NCBI GenBank assembly: GCA_947589635.1
Contig: CANQCC010000009.1
Location: forward strand, 1-22,807
From: an uncultured Clostridia bacterium
Lineage (GTDB): Bacteria; Bacillota; Clostridia; Christensenellales; CAG-917
Reading direction: 5' to 3'
DNA length: 22,807 nt
Shown here piece by piece: positions 1-7,294 of the stretch. Position numbers and translations under genes: made by a program. Below the pieces are notes generated by a model. That model was not told the origin of the DNA, did no database searches, and was given only the letters and a program-made list of their open reading frames with translations. Every line of letters starts with the position of its first letter. Positions within the stretch are counted from its first letter, which is position 1.

Positions 1-763
1 CGAGGATGGTTGTGGAGCCGGTCGCGGTGGGAACGCGCTGTGCGGAACCGATCAGTTTGCCTGCGAGCTCGGGAATGACAAGGCCGATCGCCTTTGCGGC
101 GCCGGTGCTGTTGGGCACGATGTTGATAGCGGCGGCGCGAGATCTGCGCAGATCGCCCTTTCTTTGCGGTCCGTCAAGAGGCATCTGGTCGCCGGTGTAG
201 GCATGGACTGTGGTCATGATGCCTGACACGATGGGAGCATAATCGTTGAGCGCCTTAGCCATAGGAGCGAGGCAGTTTGTCGTGCAGCTTGCGGCGGAAA
301 TGATGTTGTCGCTTGCGGTAAGAGTCTCATGGTTGACGTTGTAGACGATGGTGGGAAGGTCGTTGCCCGCGGGAGCGGAGATGACGACTTTGCGAGCGCC
401 TGCGTCGATGTGGGCCTGCGCCTTCGCCTTAGAGGTGTAGAAGCCGGTGCACTCAAGCACGACGTCCACTTTGAGCTTCTTCCAAGGAAGGTCTGCGGCA
501 TTCTTTTCGGCGTAGATTATTATCTTCTTGCCGTCGACGACGATGTAGCCGGGATCCTTCTCGGTGGCCTCGCCATATTCCACAGTGTGGCTGTTGGCGT
601 AGTTGCCCTGAGTTGAATCATACTTCAAGAGGTGCGCGAGCATTTTGGGGCTGGTGAGGTCGTTGATAGCGACGATCTGATAGCCCTTTGCGCCGAACAT
701 CTGTCTGAAGGCGAGACGGCCGATGCGTCCGAAACCGTTGATAGCGACTTTTACGTTTGCCAT
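1..763 (-). CDS. gap: Glyceraldehyde-3-phosphate dehydrogenase, C-terminus cut by window edge
   Basis: Glycolytic enzyme oxidising glyceraldehyde-3-phosphate with NAD and phosphate to 1,3-bisphosphoglycerate in the cytosol. About 254 codons are present of a family length near 335, so the end of the catalytic domain lies outside the window. The N-terminus reads MANVKVAINGFGRIGRL, the Rossmann dinucleotide-binding motif. The second strand ends in AIND (Asp35), which favours NAD over NADP. The catalytic motif SCTTNC is present, with nucleophile Cys160. The start at 763 has a GGAGGAAT Shine-Dalgarno at about 768-775. A strong promoter lies upstream, so the gene is probably transcribed independently of the histidine kinase gene before it. 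Identification is certain; which paralogue (glycolytic or gluconeogenic) is inferred only from the Asp. Confidence 0.97.
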   Translation of the reverse strand, partial: MANVKVAINGFGRIGRLAFRQMFGAKGYQIVAINDLTSPKMLAHLLKYDSTQGNYANSHTVEYGEATEKDPGYIVVDGKKIIIYAEKNAADLPWKKLKVDVVLECTGFYTSKAKAQAHIDAGARKVVISAPAGNDLPTIVYNVNHETLTASDNIISAASCTTNCLAPMAKALNDYAPIVSGIMTTVHAYTGDQMPLDGPQRKGDLRRSRAAAINIVPNSTGAAKAIGLVIPELAGKLIGSAQRVPTATGSTTIL

Positions 764-825
764 AGTTATTCCTCCAATAAAGGTTTTATTTTTTTATTTT
801 TGTTTTTGGTCTTTCAACCTACAAC

Positions 826-854
826 ATTATAAAATCTTTGCATAAAGATTGCAA
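826..854 (-). promoter_or_regulatory. Sigma-A promoter of gap with inverted repeat in spacer
   Basis: On the minus strand TTGCAA (849-854) and TATAAT (826-831) are separated by exactly 17 bp. A perfect 7-bp inverted repeat, AATCTTT-GCAT-AAAGATT (833-850), fills most of the spacer, a typical place for a repressor operator. The predicted start near 819 gives an A-rich leader of about 55 nt. Promoter call is strong; the operator role is inference. Confidence 0.8.
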
Positions 855-896
855 GCGCTAAACGAAAAAAACCATATAATTTTGCAAATCGCCGCG

Positions 897-1979
897 CTAA
901 TCGGCGAGGAAGGTTATCTTTCCGTACACGCATACGCTTAAAAAGTCTATAAACCACATGAACGGGAACAGCGCGAGGCAAAGTATGCCAAACAACAGCG
1001 TGGACGTGTTTCTCGTCTCGAAAAAGCGCGTTATGCGATACGTCGCCGCCAAAATCCAACCGAAAAACAGATCTAACATGATCTTGCCCCAAAGCGGCAA
1101 TTTGTCAAATCTGTTTGTGAGGGTGAGCTTTTCGTCAAGGTTGGGCTCGACGGGGATGACGACGGTAAACGTGCTGCCTTTGCCCTTTTTGCTTTTGGCG
1201 TATATCCTTCCGCCGTGGTCGCGCACAATCTCCTTTGTGATGTAAAGCCCAAGTCCGTTGCTGCCCGAGGAGTTTGCGCGGGTCTTGTCCTCAGTGTAAA
1301 ATTGGTCGAAGATGTAGGGCAGGCTCGCCTTTGAGATGCCCTGTCCGCGATCGCTTATCCTGATGTAAAGATTTTTTGCGAAAAGCCTGTACGAAATTTT
1401 GATAGTTGTGCCCGAATCGGAATATTTTACCGCATTAGATATCAGGTTTTGTACGACTCTGCCAAATTGATAGGCGTCTATCCTTATGGGGACGGACGGC
1501 ACTTTTTTATGTTTGATGGCGATGCCTTTTGCCTCGGCAAAGGGCTGCATTCTTCTTACCGCCTCGTTGAAATATTCGCGGGCGTCGGTGATGTGCTTGG
1601 CTTTTTTATTCTTTTCGAGTTCGGCGTGGGAGTCCTCCACGAGGTCAAGTACCATCTGATTCATCTGCTCCGTCTTTTGCAGGATGAGGCTTGCGTAATC
1701 CTTGTCGTCCATGCCGTCGCTGAGACTTTCCGCATATCCCGAAATGACCGCGAGCGGGGTCTTCATGTCGTGCGCGACGGACGCGATGGCGGTGTTTGTG
1801 CGGTTGGCGATATCCGTCTCCCTGTCCTGCAACTTGAGAAGGGTCAGACGAAGCGCGTCAAGCCTCTTCATTATCGCGTGATAGACGCCTACGCCCTCTA
1901 TTTTGACGGGCTGGAGCAAGTTGCCCTCCTGAAGGCGCATAAGCTCCGCCTCTATTTTTGCAAGTCTCGATTTACGCAT
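897..1979 (-). CDS. Sensor histidine kinase with C-terminal membrane hairpin
   Basis: Kinase partner of the response regulator encoded just upstream. The 360-residue protein starts with a basic, soluble N-terminus rather than the usual transmembrane sensor. The H-box is VAHDMKTPL (phospho-acceptor His70), followed by the N-box QNLISNAVKY (Asn182), G1 DRGQG (210-214) and G2 GLGL (242-245) of the HATPase_c domain, which ends near 277. After a linker come two hydrophobic stretches, about 299-316 and 328-352, which look like a membrane hairpin at the C-terminus. I chose the ATG at 1979 because its A is shared with the regulator's TAA stop (TAATG) and AGGA lies just upstream; a GTG at 1991 is possible and would add four residues. 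Kinase identity is secure. The reversed topology is seen directly, but its meaning is unknown. Confidence 0.93.
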   Translation of the reverse strand: MRKSRLAKIEAELMRLQEGNLLQPVKIEGVGVYHAIMKRLDALRLTLLKLQDRETDIANRTNTAIASVAHDMKTPLAVISGYAESLSDGMDDKDYASLILQKTEQMNQMVLDLVEDSHAELEKNKKAKHITDAREYFNEAVRRMQPFAEAKGIAIKHKKVPSVPIRIDAYQFGRVVQNLISNAVKYSDSGTTIKISYRLFAKNLYIRISDRGQGISKASLPYIFDQFYTEDKTRANSSGSNGLGLYITKEIVRDHGGRIYAKSKKGKGSTFTVVIPVEPNLDEKLTLTNRFDKLPLWGKIMLDLFFGWILAATYRITRFFETRNTSTLLFGILCLALFPFMWFIDFLSVCVYGKITFLAD

Positions 1980-2656
1980 TAGTCCTGCCACTTATATCCG
2001 AGCCCCCACACGGTGGTCACGTTTTGAATGTCCGCTTTTGCAAGTTTGTCGCGCAAGCGCGCTATTGTAACGGCGACGGTATTTTCGTCGATGTATTCGT
2101 CGATGCCCCACACCTCGTCGATGAGCTTTTGCTTGGGGATGATGGTATTTTCGTTGAGAGTTAGGTAATCGAGTATCTTAAACTCTTTAGCGGTGAGAGG
2201 AATATCCGCCCCGTCCACCTTCGCCTCGAAGCGGGAAGAGGATATGCTGAGCCTGCCGTACTTTCTGTCGTCCCCTCTTTGCAGCGCGTTGAAGTCATAA
2301 TATCTGCGAAGCTGAGCGCCCACTCTCATGACCATCTCTTTGAAGGAGAAGGGTTTTGTGATGTAGTCGTCGGCGCCGAGCGCGAACATGCGTTCCTTGT
2401 CCTCCTCGGCGACTTTCGCGGACACGACGATGACCGGGATCGTCCTTGTTTCGCGCAAGGTGCGGCAGACCTCGTAGCCGTCGACTTTCGGCATCATTAT
2501 GTCGAGAAGCACAAGGTCGGGTTCGACTTGTTTTGTCATCTCGAGCGCCTGCGCTCCGTCAAACGCCTGATACACGGTGTGCCCCGCCTTAAGCAGGTAG
2601 TTGCGCATCATATCGGATATGTCGATATTGTCCTCGGCGATCAAAATTTTTCTCAT
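1979..2656 (-). CDS. OmpR/PhoB-family response regulator
   Basis: DNA-binding response regulator of 225 residues, the normal length for this family. The receiver domain has acidic residues Glu8 and Asp9, phospho-acceptor Asp52 in LVLLDIMMPKVDG, Ser79 at the switch position and Lys101 in KPFS. The C-terminal winged helix spans about 130-225, with the typical LTAKEFKILDYL start, a recognition-helix region around NTVAVTIARLRDKL and the wing motif GLGYKW. A GAGAGG Shine-Dalgarno precedes the ATG at 2656. The gene follows the ferredoxin-like gene by 25 nt and overlaps the histidine kinase start by one base, so the pair is translationally coupled and sits at the end of a four-gene unit. The 11-bp phased repeats upstream of that unit (5200-5250) are a plausible autoregulatory target. 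Confidence 0.95.
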   Translation of the reverse strand: MRKILIAEDNIDISDMMRNYLLKAGHTVYQAFDGAQALEMTKQVEPDLVLLDIMMPKVDGYEVCRTLRETRTIPVIVVSAKVAEEDKERMFALGADDYITKPFSFKEMVMRVGAQLRRYYDFNALQRGDDRKYGRLSISSSRFEAKVDGADIPLTAKEFKILDYLTLNENTIIPKQKLIDEVWGIDEYIDENTVAVTIARLRDKLAKADIQNVTTVWGLGYKWQD

Positions 2657-2681
2657 CTTTTCCTCTCAAGCTTTGATAAGT

Positions 2682-3581
2682 CTATTTTACATCATTATTT
2701 GCGTTTGCACAACGTATTTTTTGCTCCGCTGCGGCAAAATATCTCGCGTAAGCCTTTTTGCAATACCATGCGTGCTTGTCGGGCTGTTCCTCTCCGCGGT
2801 AGTCAAGATCGTATCTGCCGTTCACTCGCCATCCGTTGAGCATGGCTATGCTTATGGCGTCCCGGGGGCAGCCGAAGGAGCAGCGAGCGCACATCAGGCA
2901 ATTGCCCGCAAACTTAAACTTGCCGTCTTCGCCACGGGTTATGTTGCTCATAGGACACACATTTACGCAGCGATCGCAGCCTATGCACTTGTCATAGTCC
3001 ACTTTGAACATCTTTCCGTTCACGCGCATAGCGGGCTGCTCTATACGCAGCAACCAGGCAATGAAGTGCCCGAAGGGGACGCCTTTAAGCATATGCGGAG
3101 TTTTTTCAAGGACTTCGCGCGCCTCAATGGGGGCAAGCTCCTTTGCGGTATCCCACATCTTTGTCGCCATGCTGTCGGTGTGGCGGAAGATCATGTTGTA
3201 TGGCATTACATAGTGATATTCGGCGTACTGCCTGTACCCTCTGCGCCTGAGGATCCCCCGCATTTTGTATGAGGAGATGTTGTTTGTCTTTAGCGGCTCG
3301 CCGGAGCTCTTTATGACGAAGTACTCCTTTTCGTCCTCTTTTTCCCTCTTCGGAAGGGCGCGCGCGAGGTCGAGCATTATGTGCGGCGCGTTGAAACCGT
3401 GAATGGGATACGCGAAACCCACAAAGTCGAAATCCGCTGGATCGGGCAAATCTTCAAACCCCGCCTTAAGCTCGTACAAAGAGGTTTGCACGCCCTGCGC
3501 CTCAAACTCGCGCTTGTAAAGCTCGCATATCTTTTTTGTATTGCCCGTGCCCGAAAACATATATATTACGGCGTTTTTCAT
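2682..3581 (-). CDS. Flavodoxin-fold / 2[4Fe-4S] ferredoxin protein (EFR1-like)
   Basis: Predicted electron-transfer protein of 299 residues. The N-terminal part is flavodoxin-like: IYMFSGTGNTKK (residues 6-17) is an FMN phosphate-binding loop and FVGFAYPIHG (53-62) a second flavin loop. The C-terminal part has two classic [4Fe-4S] motifs, CIGCDRCVNVCP (Cys199, 202, 205, 209) and CLMCARCSFGCP (Cys228, 231, 234, 238). This arrangement matches the family annotated as EFR1 ferredoxin in anaerobic Firmicutes; no specific partner is known to me. The ATG at 3581 has GAGGTG at 3586-3591, which overlaps the stop codon of the epimerase gene, so the two are likely coupled. No signal peptide is visible. 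A role in supplying or taking electrons for the neighbouring dehydrogenase-like protein is inference. Confidence 0.9.
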   Translation of the reverse strand: MKNAVIYMFSGTGNTKKICELYKREFEAQGVQTSLYELKAGFEDLPDPADFDFVGFAYPIHGFNAPHIMLDLARALPKREKEDEKEYFVIKSSGEPLKTNNISSYKMRGILRRRGYRQYAEYHYVMPYNMIFRHTDSMATKMWDTAKELAPIEAREVLEKTPHMLKGVPFGHFIAWLLRIEQPAMRVNGKMFKVDYDKCIGCDRCVNVCPMSNITRGEDGKFKFAGNCLMCARCSFGCPRDAISIAMLNGWRVNGRYDLDYRGEEQPDKHAWYCKKAYARYFAAAEQKIRCANANNDVK

Positions 3582-3589
3582 GTTTCACC

Positions 3590-5164
3590 TCAGAATTTTT
3601 CAAATCTCGCCTTGTGATCGGAGTCGAACCAATACTTGCGATTTTCTCCCCTTGCGTGCGTGTCGTACCAGACTTGCGCGTAGAAGGGCATAAATTTGCT
3701 GAGGCGGTCATAGTCCCAGGGCTGAGGTTGGCAGCAATAAGGGCACCAATGTCCCGCCTTCAGCACCGTATACGGCGAGGCGAAAAAACGATGGCCGTCG
3801 TGGCACTCCCATTCGAGCTTGGTGTAAAGGTCTCCCTTGACCATGCTCTCGGATATGCATCTGCCCCCTCTGAACGCCGCGGCGTCGCGCATGTCGTTGA
3901 TGTCAAGCTCGCTGTCGGGCTTTGTCTCGTCATAGCCGTGACTCAAGCGATAGCCGTTTTGCACGACGTGGTCGGGATTGCGCATGTCGTCATAGTCGAT
4001 GTCTCCGTCGGCAAGCTGTCCCTTGGCGAGCACGGGAAATTTGCTCCAGTCATCGGGCATATTCACGACGTTTTCGGGGCTGCCGAAGAAGGCGCGCACT
4101 TTGCCTGCGTCTTCGCTTGCGATCCACTTACGCGGCGCGTTTTCGTCCTTGAGAAGGCGCTCTATCGCGAGCTTACGTATCAGCCCCGCGGGGAAGATCT
4201 TGGCGACGCGATAATAGCTGTGCTTTTTTAATATCTCGTTCCAATAATCGCGGATGTCCTCTTTTTGAAAATCGAAATAATCGTTCAAAATGCCGCTGTC
4301 CTCAAACCACATGCAGTGAAAGTTGCGAAGGGAGTTCCATTGCGGACTCATAAACTTTTCGGTGGAGCCGCCAATTATGGCGAATCCCTGGTCGAAGGTG
4401 TCGTAGCCCGTCACTCTGTTGCGGGCGCCGCCGCCTATGTTGTAGCACTTCTTCCAGAAATTTTCGTCAAGCTGTCCCGAAGCGTCCTTTTCCACGAGGT
4501 TTTTCATAAGCAAACCGCTGTCGCGCGCCGTGACCCACTCGATGGGAGCGTTGAAGCAGGTGTGGAACATCAGCCCGTCCTTCATATTGTTTGTCAGCAT
4601 ACGACTGTGCAACATACCTGTCTGACGAAGCACCGCCCAATGCTTTACGTCGCTGTCAAGCACGTATCTTTCGCCCTTTATCTTGCTTGCGGAATATTCG
4701 TCGTACACGCTCGAGATGAGAGGATCGCCCACCCGCCCCCACGGATGCTTGTAGTTGCGATTGCCGTATATCGCCACCGTGGAGATGTGCACAAGTTTGG
4801 GCTGGTCGTCCTCTATCGCCGAGACCGCGTCGACTATGTTTATGGTGCCTTTACGGTTGCAATCGTCCGTCTCCTTGGGATAGTGGTCGGCAAGAGGAGG
4901 GATGACCGCCGCAAGATGCAAGACGTAATCGCTGCCCTCGACCAGCTGACGGCACTTGTCCGCGTTGGCAAGGTTGCCGAAGATTATCTGCACTCTGTCG
5001 CCGTATTTTTTGCGGATCTTGCGCGCATAGCGGCGCTCCCTGCGCTCGTCAAGCAACAGCGCCTTTACCTTTTGCACTCTGTCAAGCTCGAGCACCTGAG
5101 CAAGCGTCTCCATGCCCATATTTCCGCTCGCGCCGGTTATCGCAACGACAATTTTATCTTTCAT
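3590..5164 (-). CDS. Extended SDR (NAD-dependent epimerase/dehydratase) fused to zinc-ribbon-like C-terminus
   Basis: 524 residues, against about 300-350 for ordinary extended SDR enzymes. Residues 1-330 form the SDR part: the TGASGNMG nucleotide-binding loop (10-17), STVAIYG with Ser128/Thr129 near the active site, and YSASK with Tyr157 and Lys161 as catalytic pair. About 200 further residues follow. They include a W-E-C-H-D-G-H element (Cys454, His458) and H-W-C-P-Y-C (Cys474, Cys477), which resembles the small zinc-ribbon domains with a W.C..GH...CP.C pattern, and a Trp/Tyr-rich tail. The substrate cannot be told from sequence. The ATG at 5164 has a GGAGG Shine-Dalgarno. It is the first gene of a unit with a ferredoxin-like protein and a two-component system. 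Family of the N-terminal domain is secure; a structural zinc site in the C-terminal module is inferred from the Cys/His spacing. Confidence 0.85.
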   Translation of the reverse strand: MKDKIVVAITGASGNMGMETLAQVLELDRVQKVKALLLDERRERRYARKIRKKYGDRVQIIFGNLANADKCRQLVEGSDYVLHLAAVIPPLADHYPKETDDCNRKGTINIVDAVSAIEDDQPKLVHISTVAIYGNRNYKHPWGRVGDPLISSVYDEYSASKIKGERYVLDSDVKHWAVLRQTGMLHSRMLTNNMKDGLMFHTCFNAPIEWVTARDSGLLMKNLVEKDASGQLDENFWKKCYNIGGGARNRVTGYDTFDQGFAIIGGSTEKFMSPQWNSLRNFHCMWFEDSGILNDYFDFQKEDIRDYWNEILKKHSYYRVAKIFPAGLIRKLAIERLLKDENAPRKWIASEDAGKVRAFFGSPENVVNMPDDWSKFPVLAKGQLADGDIDYDDMRNPDHVVQNGYRLSHGYDETKPDSELDINDMRDAAAFRGGRCISESMVKGDLYTKLEWECHDGHRFFASPYTVLKAGHWCPYCCQPQPWDYDRLSKFMPFYAQVWYDTHARGENRKYWFDSDHKARFEKF

Positions 5165-5189
5165 ATTCCGCCTCCAAGTCGTTTTTACA

Positions 5190-5250
5190 ATTCTATGCTC
5201 TCACAAAAACATTACCGCGCAATGACAAATCGCTTACAAATTTCTTACAT
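5190..5250 (-). promoter_or_regulatory. Probable activator-dependent promoter with 11-bp phased response-regulator sites
   Basis: On the minus strand heptamers ATGTAAG (5244-5250), TTGTAAG (5233-5239) and TTGTCAT (5222-5228) follow each other with an exact 11-bp pitch. A further TTGTGAG (5200-5206) lies two turns on, in phase. A -10-like TAGAAT (5190-5195) follows, but the -35 position (5213-5218) is a poor GCGGTA, as expected for an activated promoter. Direct repeats at 11 bp are the known binding geometry of PhoB/OmpR-type regulators, and such a regulator is encoded in this unit. Binding itself is inference. Confidence 0.55.
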
Positions 5251-5349
5251 TTTCGCGCTTTCTCGCAAAATGTAGCCCGAGTGGCGCTTCAACTCAAAAG
5301 CCTATAGCGGCCGTTTATGGCAAAAGCGCGTCGCACTTATACGATAAAA

Positions 5350-5391
5350 GTGCGCGCACGCATATACGCATACGCATACATATATGCATAT
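5350..5391. repeat. 42-nt perfectly alternating purine-pyrimidine tract
   Basis: Every base from 5350 to 5391 alternates purine then pyrimidine without exception, made of GC, AC and AT steps, and includes ACGCAT three times (5358, 5366, 5372). Alternating tracts rich in CG and CA steps are known to adopt left-handed Z-form under negative supercoiling. It lies about 170-210 bp upstream of the epimerase start. Alternation is read directly; any structural or regulatory role is inference. Confidence 0.7.
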
Positions 5392-5455
5392 CGGTTAAGA
5401 TCTCAGGGTCAAAAATAACAGCCTTCTTCGCGGTTAAAAGCAAAATTATGCACGT

Positions 5456-5487
5456 AAAAAAATCGCGCGTTTTTCTCGCGCGATTTT
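5456..5487 (-). terminator. Rho-independent terminator of the sirtuin/PH-domain pair
   Basis: An 11-bp perfect stem, AAAATCGCGCG (5459-5469) with CGCGCGATTTT (5477-5487), has a 7-nt loop. On the minus strand it runs into seven Ts (plus-strand As 5456-5462). It lies about 135 nt beyond the end of the PH-domain gene, whose transcript would reach it. Confidence 0.8.
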
Positions 5488-5622
5488 ATGAATATTCTAA
5501 AGTTTCCAAGTTTGATTTTATCGGATTTTAATTTGCCCTAGGCGCAGCGTCTATATCGCCCGCATTAGTATGTGAGCTTTGCCGCCCTGAAAATTGCCGC
5601 AAAATTTCCCGCTTGAACTGCG

Positions 5623-6357
5623 TCAATCGAGAGGCTTCGAAGAGGGCAGCTCCTCAGTGGGCGCGTCGCCGAAAGCAAGCGCGTCCGGCTGCTCGGAGGG
5701 GTTTTCATCCGCCGCCTGCGAATTCTGCTCTGAGGGATCAACTTCTCCTTCCGTCTCCGCAGGGCGCATGGCGTTTGGATAGTAGATATCCTTTCTCAAA
5801 TCGGAAGCTATCGCGTTCAGCTTGGTGGAAAGCCTGTACGGATCCGTCTGGTCAAACAGCACCGCGGTAGTCCCCGCCGCCGTTATGTAGATGTCGCCCA
5901 CCTTGCAAAGCCTGTCGAGTATTCCAACCTTCGCGCTTACGGATTCTATCTTGTCATAGTACAAAAACTTGAAGTCCACGATGACTCCGCTGCGGATGAT
6001 TATGCGCCTGTTTGTAAAGACGTACTCTATGTTTTTGACCTCGAGGGAGGATTTTACCACCTTGTATATCCACATCCACACGGGCGCGAGATGCAGTATG
6101 AAAAACGGCACTATAAAGCCGAGCAACCCAAGGGGGATCTCCCCTTTGCTCATGCCCATCCCCACAAGGGTCAGGATGACGGTGTCGAGGCACAGCCATA
6201 TGATAACTATGGGCAGCGTCTTTGCGACCGCCGCAAGTTTGTACGCCTTTTTGAGGGGTTTTGTGCGCTCGAGGATCTTTTCGCCCTCCTCAAGCACGTC
6301 CTCCACGGTGTTGTAGGTCAGTTGTTTGCTGAAATATTTTTCGTTTATTTCCTTCAT
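5623..6357 (-). CDS. Membrane protein with bacterial PH domain
   Basis: 244-residue predicted inner-membrane protein. After a soluble helical N-terminus there are two membrane segments (about 47-69 and 75-100), then a region with EYVFTNRRIIIRSG (about 111-124) and following strands that matches the bacterial PH domain (bPH2, YdbS/YdbT-like). The last 45 residues are acidic and Pro/Ser/Glu rich, probably disordered. The ATG at 6357 is preferred because GGGAGGA lies four bases upstream; a longer reading from 6378 has no such site. It starts 47 nt after the sirtuin gene on the same strand, so the two are probably co-transcribed. In characterised relatives this domain is linked to envelope functions; no specific role can be given here. 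Confidence 0.8.
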   Translation of the reverse strand: MKEINEKYFSKQLTYNTVEDVLEEGEKILERTKPLKKAYKLAAVAKTLPIVIIWLCLDTVILTLVGMGMSKGEIPLGLLGFIVPFFILHLAPVWMWIYKVVKSSLEVKNIEYVFTNRRIIIRSGVIVDFKFLYYDKIESVSAKVGILDRLCKVGDIYITAAGTTAVLFDQTDPYRLSTKLNAIASDLRKDIYYPNAMRPAETEGEVDPSEQNSQAADENPSEQPDALAFGDAPTEELPSSKPLD

Positions 6358-6404
6358 GTCGTCCTCCCAACAGGTCAAAAATAAGCCGATCTGAATTATG
6401 CCTT

Positions 6405-7178
6405 TCAGTCCGCCGCTTTGTCGGGCTGTTCAAGGTTTCTCAATACGTATTTGCCTACGGTTGAGCAGTCGTAGTTGAGATAAGCGTCCACTACGCCGCC
6501 GTAATGCGAAATGCTCTTGTTGACGACCGCGCAGAAGTTGCCGCCAAACTCGTACACAAGCCCCGCGGCGGGATACACTTTGAGCGACGTGCCCATGATG
6601 ATCATCACGTCGGCTCTGCGTACTATGCGCGCCGCCTCCGCCATCATATCTCCGTCGAGATTTTCGCCGTACAGCACGACGTCGGGTTTTATTATTCCGC
6701 CGCATTCGCACCGCGGGATATCCTCCGCGTCGAGTATGGCGTCAAGGTCGTAGCTCTTGCCGCAGCGCATGCAATAGTTTCTGTGCACGCTGCCGTGAAG
6801 CTCGTACACGTTCTTGTTGCCCGCCGCGGTATGAAGCCCGTCTATGTTCTGAGTGATGACGGCTTTAAGTATGCCCATTTCCTCAAGCTTTGCCAGCATA
6901 TGGTGCGCGGCGTTGGGCTGAGCGTCCTTATAGACCATCTTTTCGCGGTAGAAGCGGAAAAATTCGCTTGGATGCGCGTCAAAAAAGTCGCGCGAAAGTA
7001 TATCCTCGGGATCGAAATCGCCGTACTTGGTGCTGTACAGCCCCGTGGCGCTGCGAAAATCCGGTATCCCGCTGGGCACGGAAACGCCCGCTCCCGTAAA
7101 CGCCACCGCATTGTCCGTGTTTTTAAGCGCCCTGATAAGTTTGTCTTCCGGGCGCAGGTATATGCGCTTCTTTTCCAT
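6405..7178 (-). CDS. Sir2-family NAD-dependent protein deacylase
   Basis: Sirtuin of 257 residues that removes acyl groups from lysines using NAD. Family motifs are all present: FTGAGVSVPSGIPDFR (27-42), TQNIDGLH (109-116), catalytic His128 in ELHGSVH, and the zinc-binding pairs Cys136/Cys139 and Cys157/Cys159. GTSLKVYPAAG (196-206) is the usual NAD-contacting segment. The residues that mark Sir5-type desuccinylases cannot be assigned by eye, so the acyl preference is open. The start at 7178 is chosen because GGAGGG lies four bases upstream; the longer TTG reading at 7190 would begin inside that Shine-Dalgarno. First gene of a pair with the PH-domain protein and divergent from the aminotransferase. 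Confidence 0.95.
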   Translation of the reverse strand: MEKKRIYLRPEDKLIRALKNTDNAVAFTGAGVSVPSGIPDFRSATGLYSTKYGDFDPEDILSRDFFDAHPSEFFRFYREKMVYKDAQPNAAHHMLAKLEEMGILKAVITQNIDGLHTAAGNKNVYELHGSVHRNYCMRCGKSYDLDAILDAEDIPRCECGGIIKPDVVLYGENLDGDMMAEAARIVRRADVMIIMGTSLKVYPAAGLVYEFGGNFCAVVNKSISHYGGVVDAYLNYDCSTVGKYVLRNLEQPDKAAD

Positions 7179-7194
7179 ATTACCCTCCAAACAT

Positions 7195-7225
7195 ATTATA
7201 ACACCCCTGTCAACTGATATGTCAA
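7195..7225 (-). promoter_or_regulatory. Promoter of the sirtuin gene
   Basis: On the minus strand TATAAT (7195-7200) lies 19 bp from a TTGACA (7220-7225). A second TTGACA (7208-7213), 12 bp nearer, is too close to act as -35 and may belong to an operator. The predicted leader is only about 10 nt. Confidence 0.5.
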
Positions 7226-7242
7226 ATTATGTTATCAAACAT

Positions 7243-7271
7243 TTGCTAAGTTTTTCATGTGATGATATAAT
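7243..7271 (+). promoter_or_regulatory. Sigma-A promoter of the aminotransferase gene
   Basis: TTGCTA (7243-7248), a 17-bp spacer and TATAAT (7266-7271). The start would be near 7278 and the Shine-Dalgarno GGAGG is at 7285-7289, so the leader is short. It lies back to back with the sirtuin promoter. Confidence 0.75.
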
Positions 7272-7294
7272 AAACCTGTTTTTCGGAGGCGGCT

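Larger units (their letters stand above)
5165..5622. other. 458-bp gene-free region: control sites, Z-DNA-prone tract and terminator
   Basis: No convincing coding sequence on either strand. From left to right it holds the promoter and phased sites of the epimerase unit, an inverted repeat CGCACTT/AAGTGCG (5332-5338 and 5348-5354), a 42-nt alternating purine-pyrimidine tract (5350-5391), and a strong terminator hairpin (5459-5487) serving the PH-domain gene that reads toward it. Nothing specific was recognised in 5488-5622. Confidence 0.6.

Noticed and set aside
4265..5275. 336-codon open frame on the plus strand
   Set aside because: Lies opposite the epimerase gene, has no Shine-Dalgarno and no protein-like motif; GC-rich codon bias leaves long antisense frames open here.
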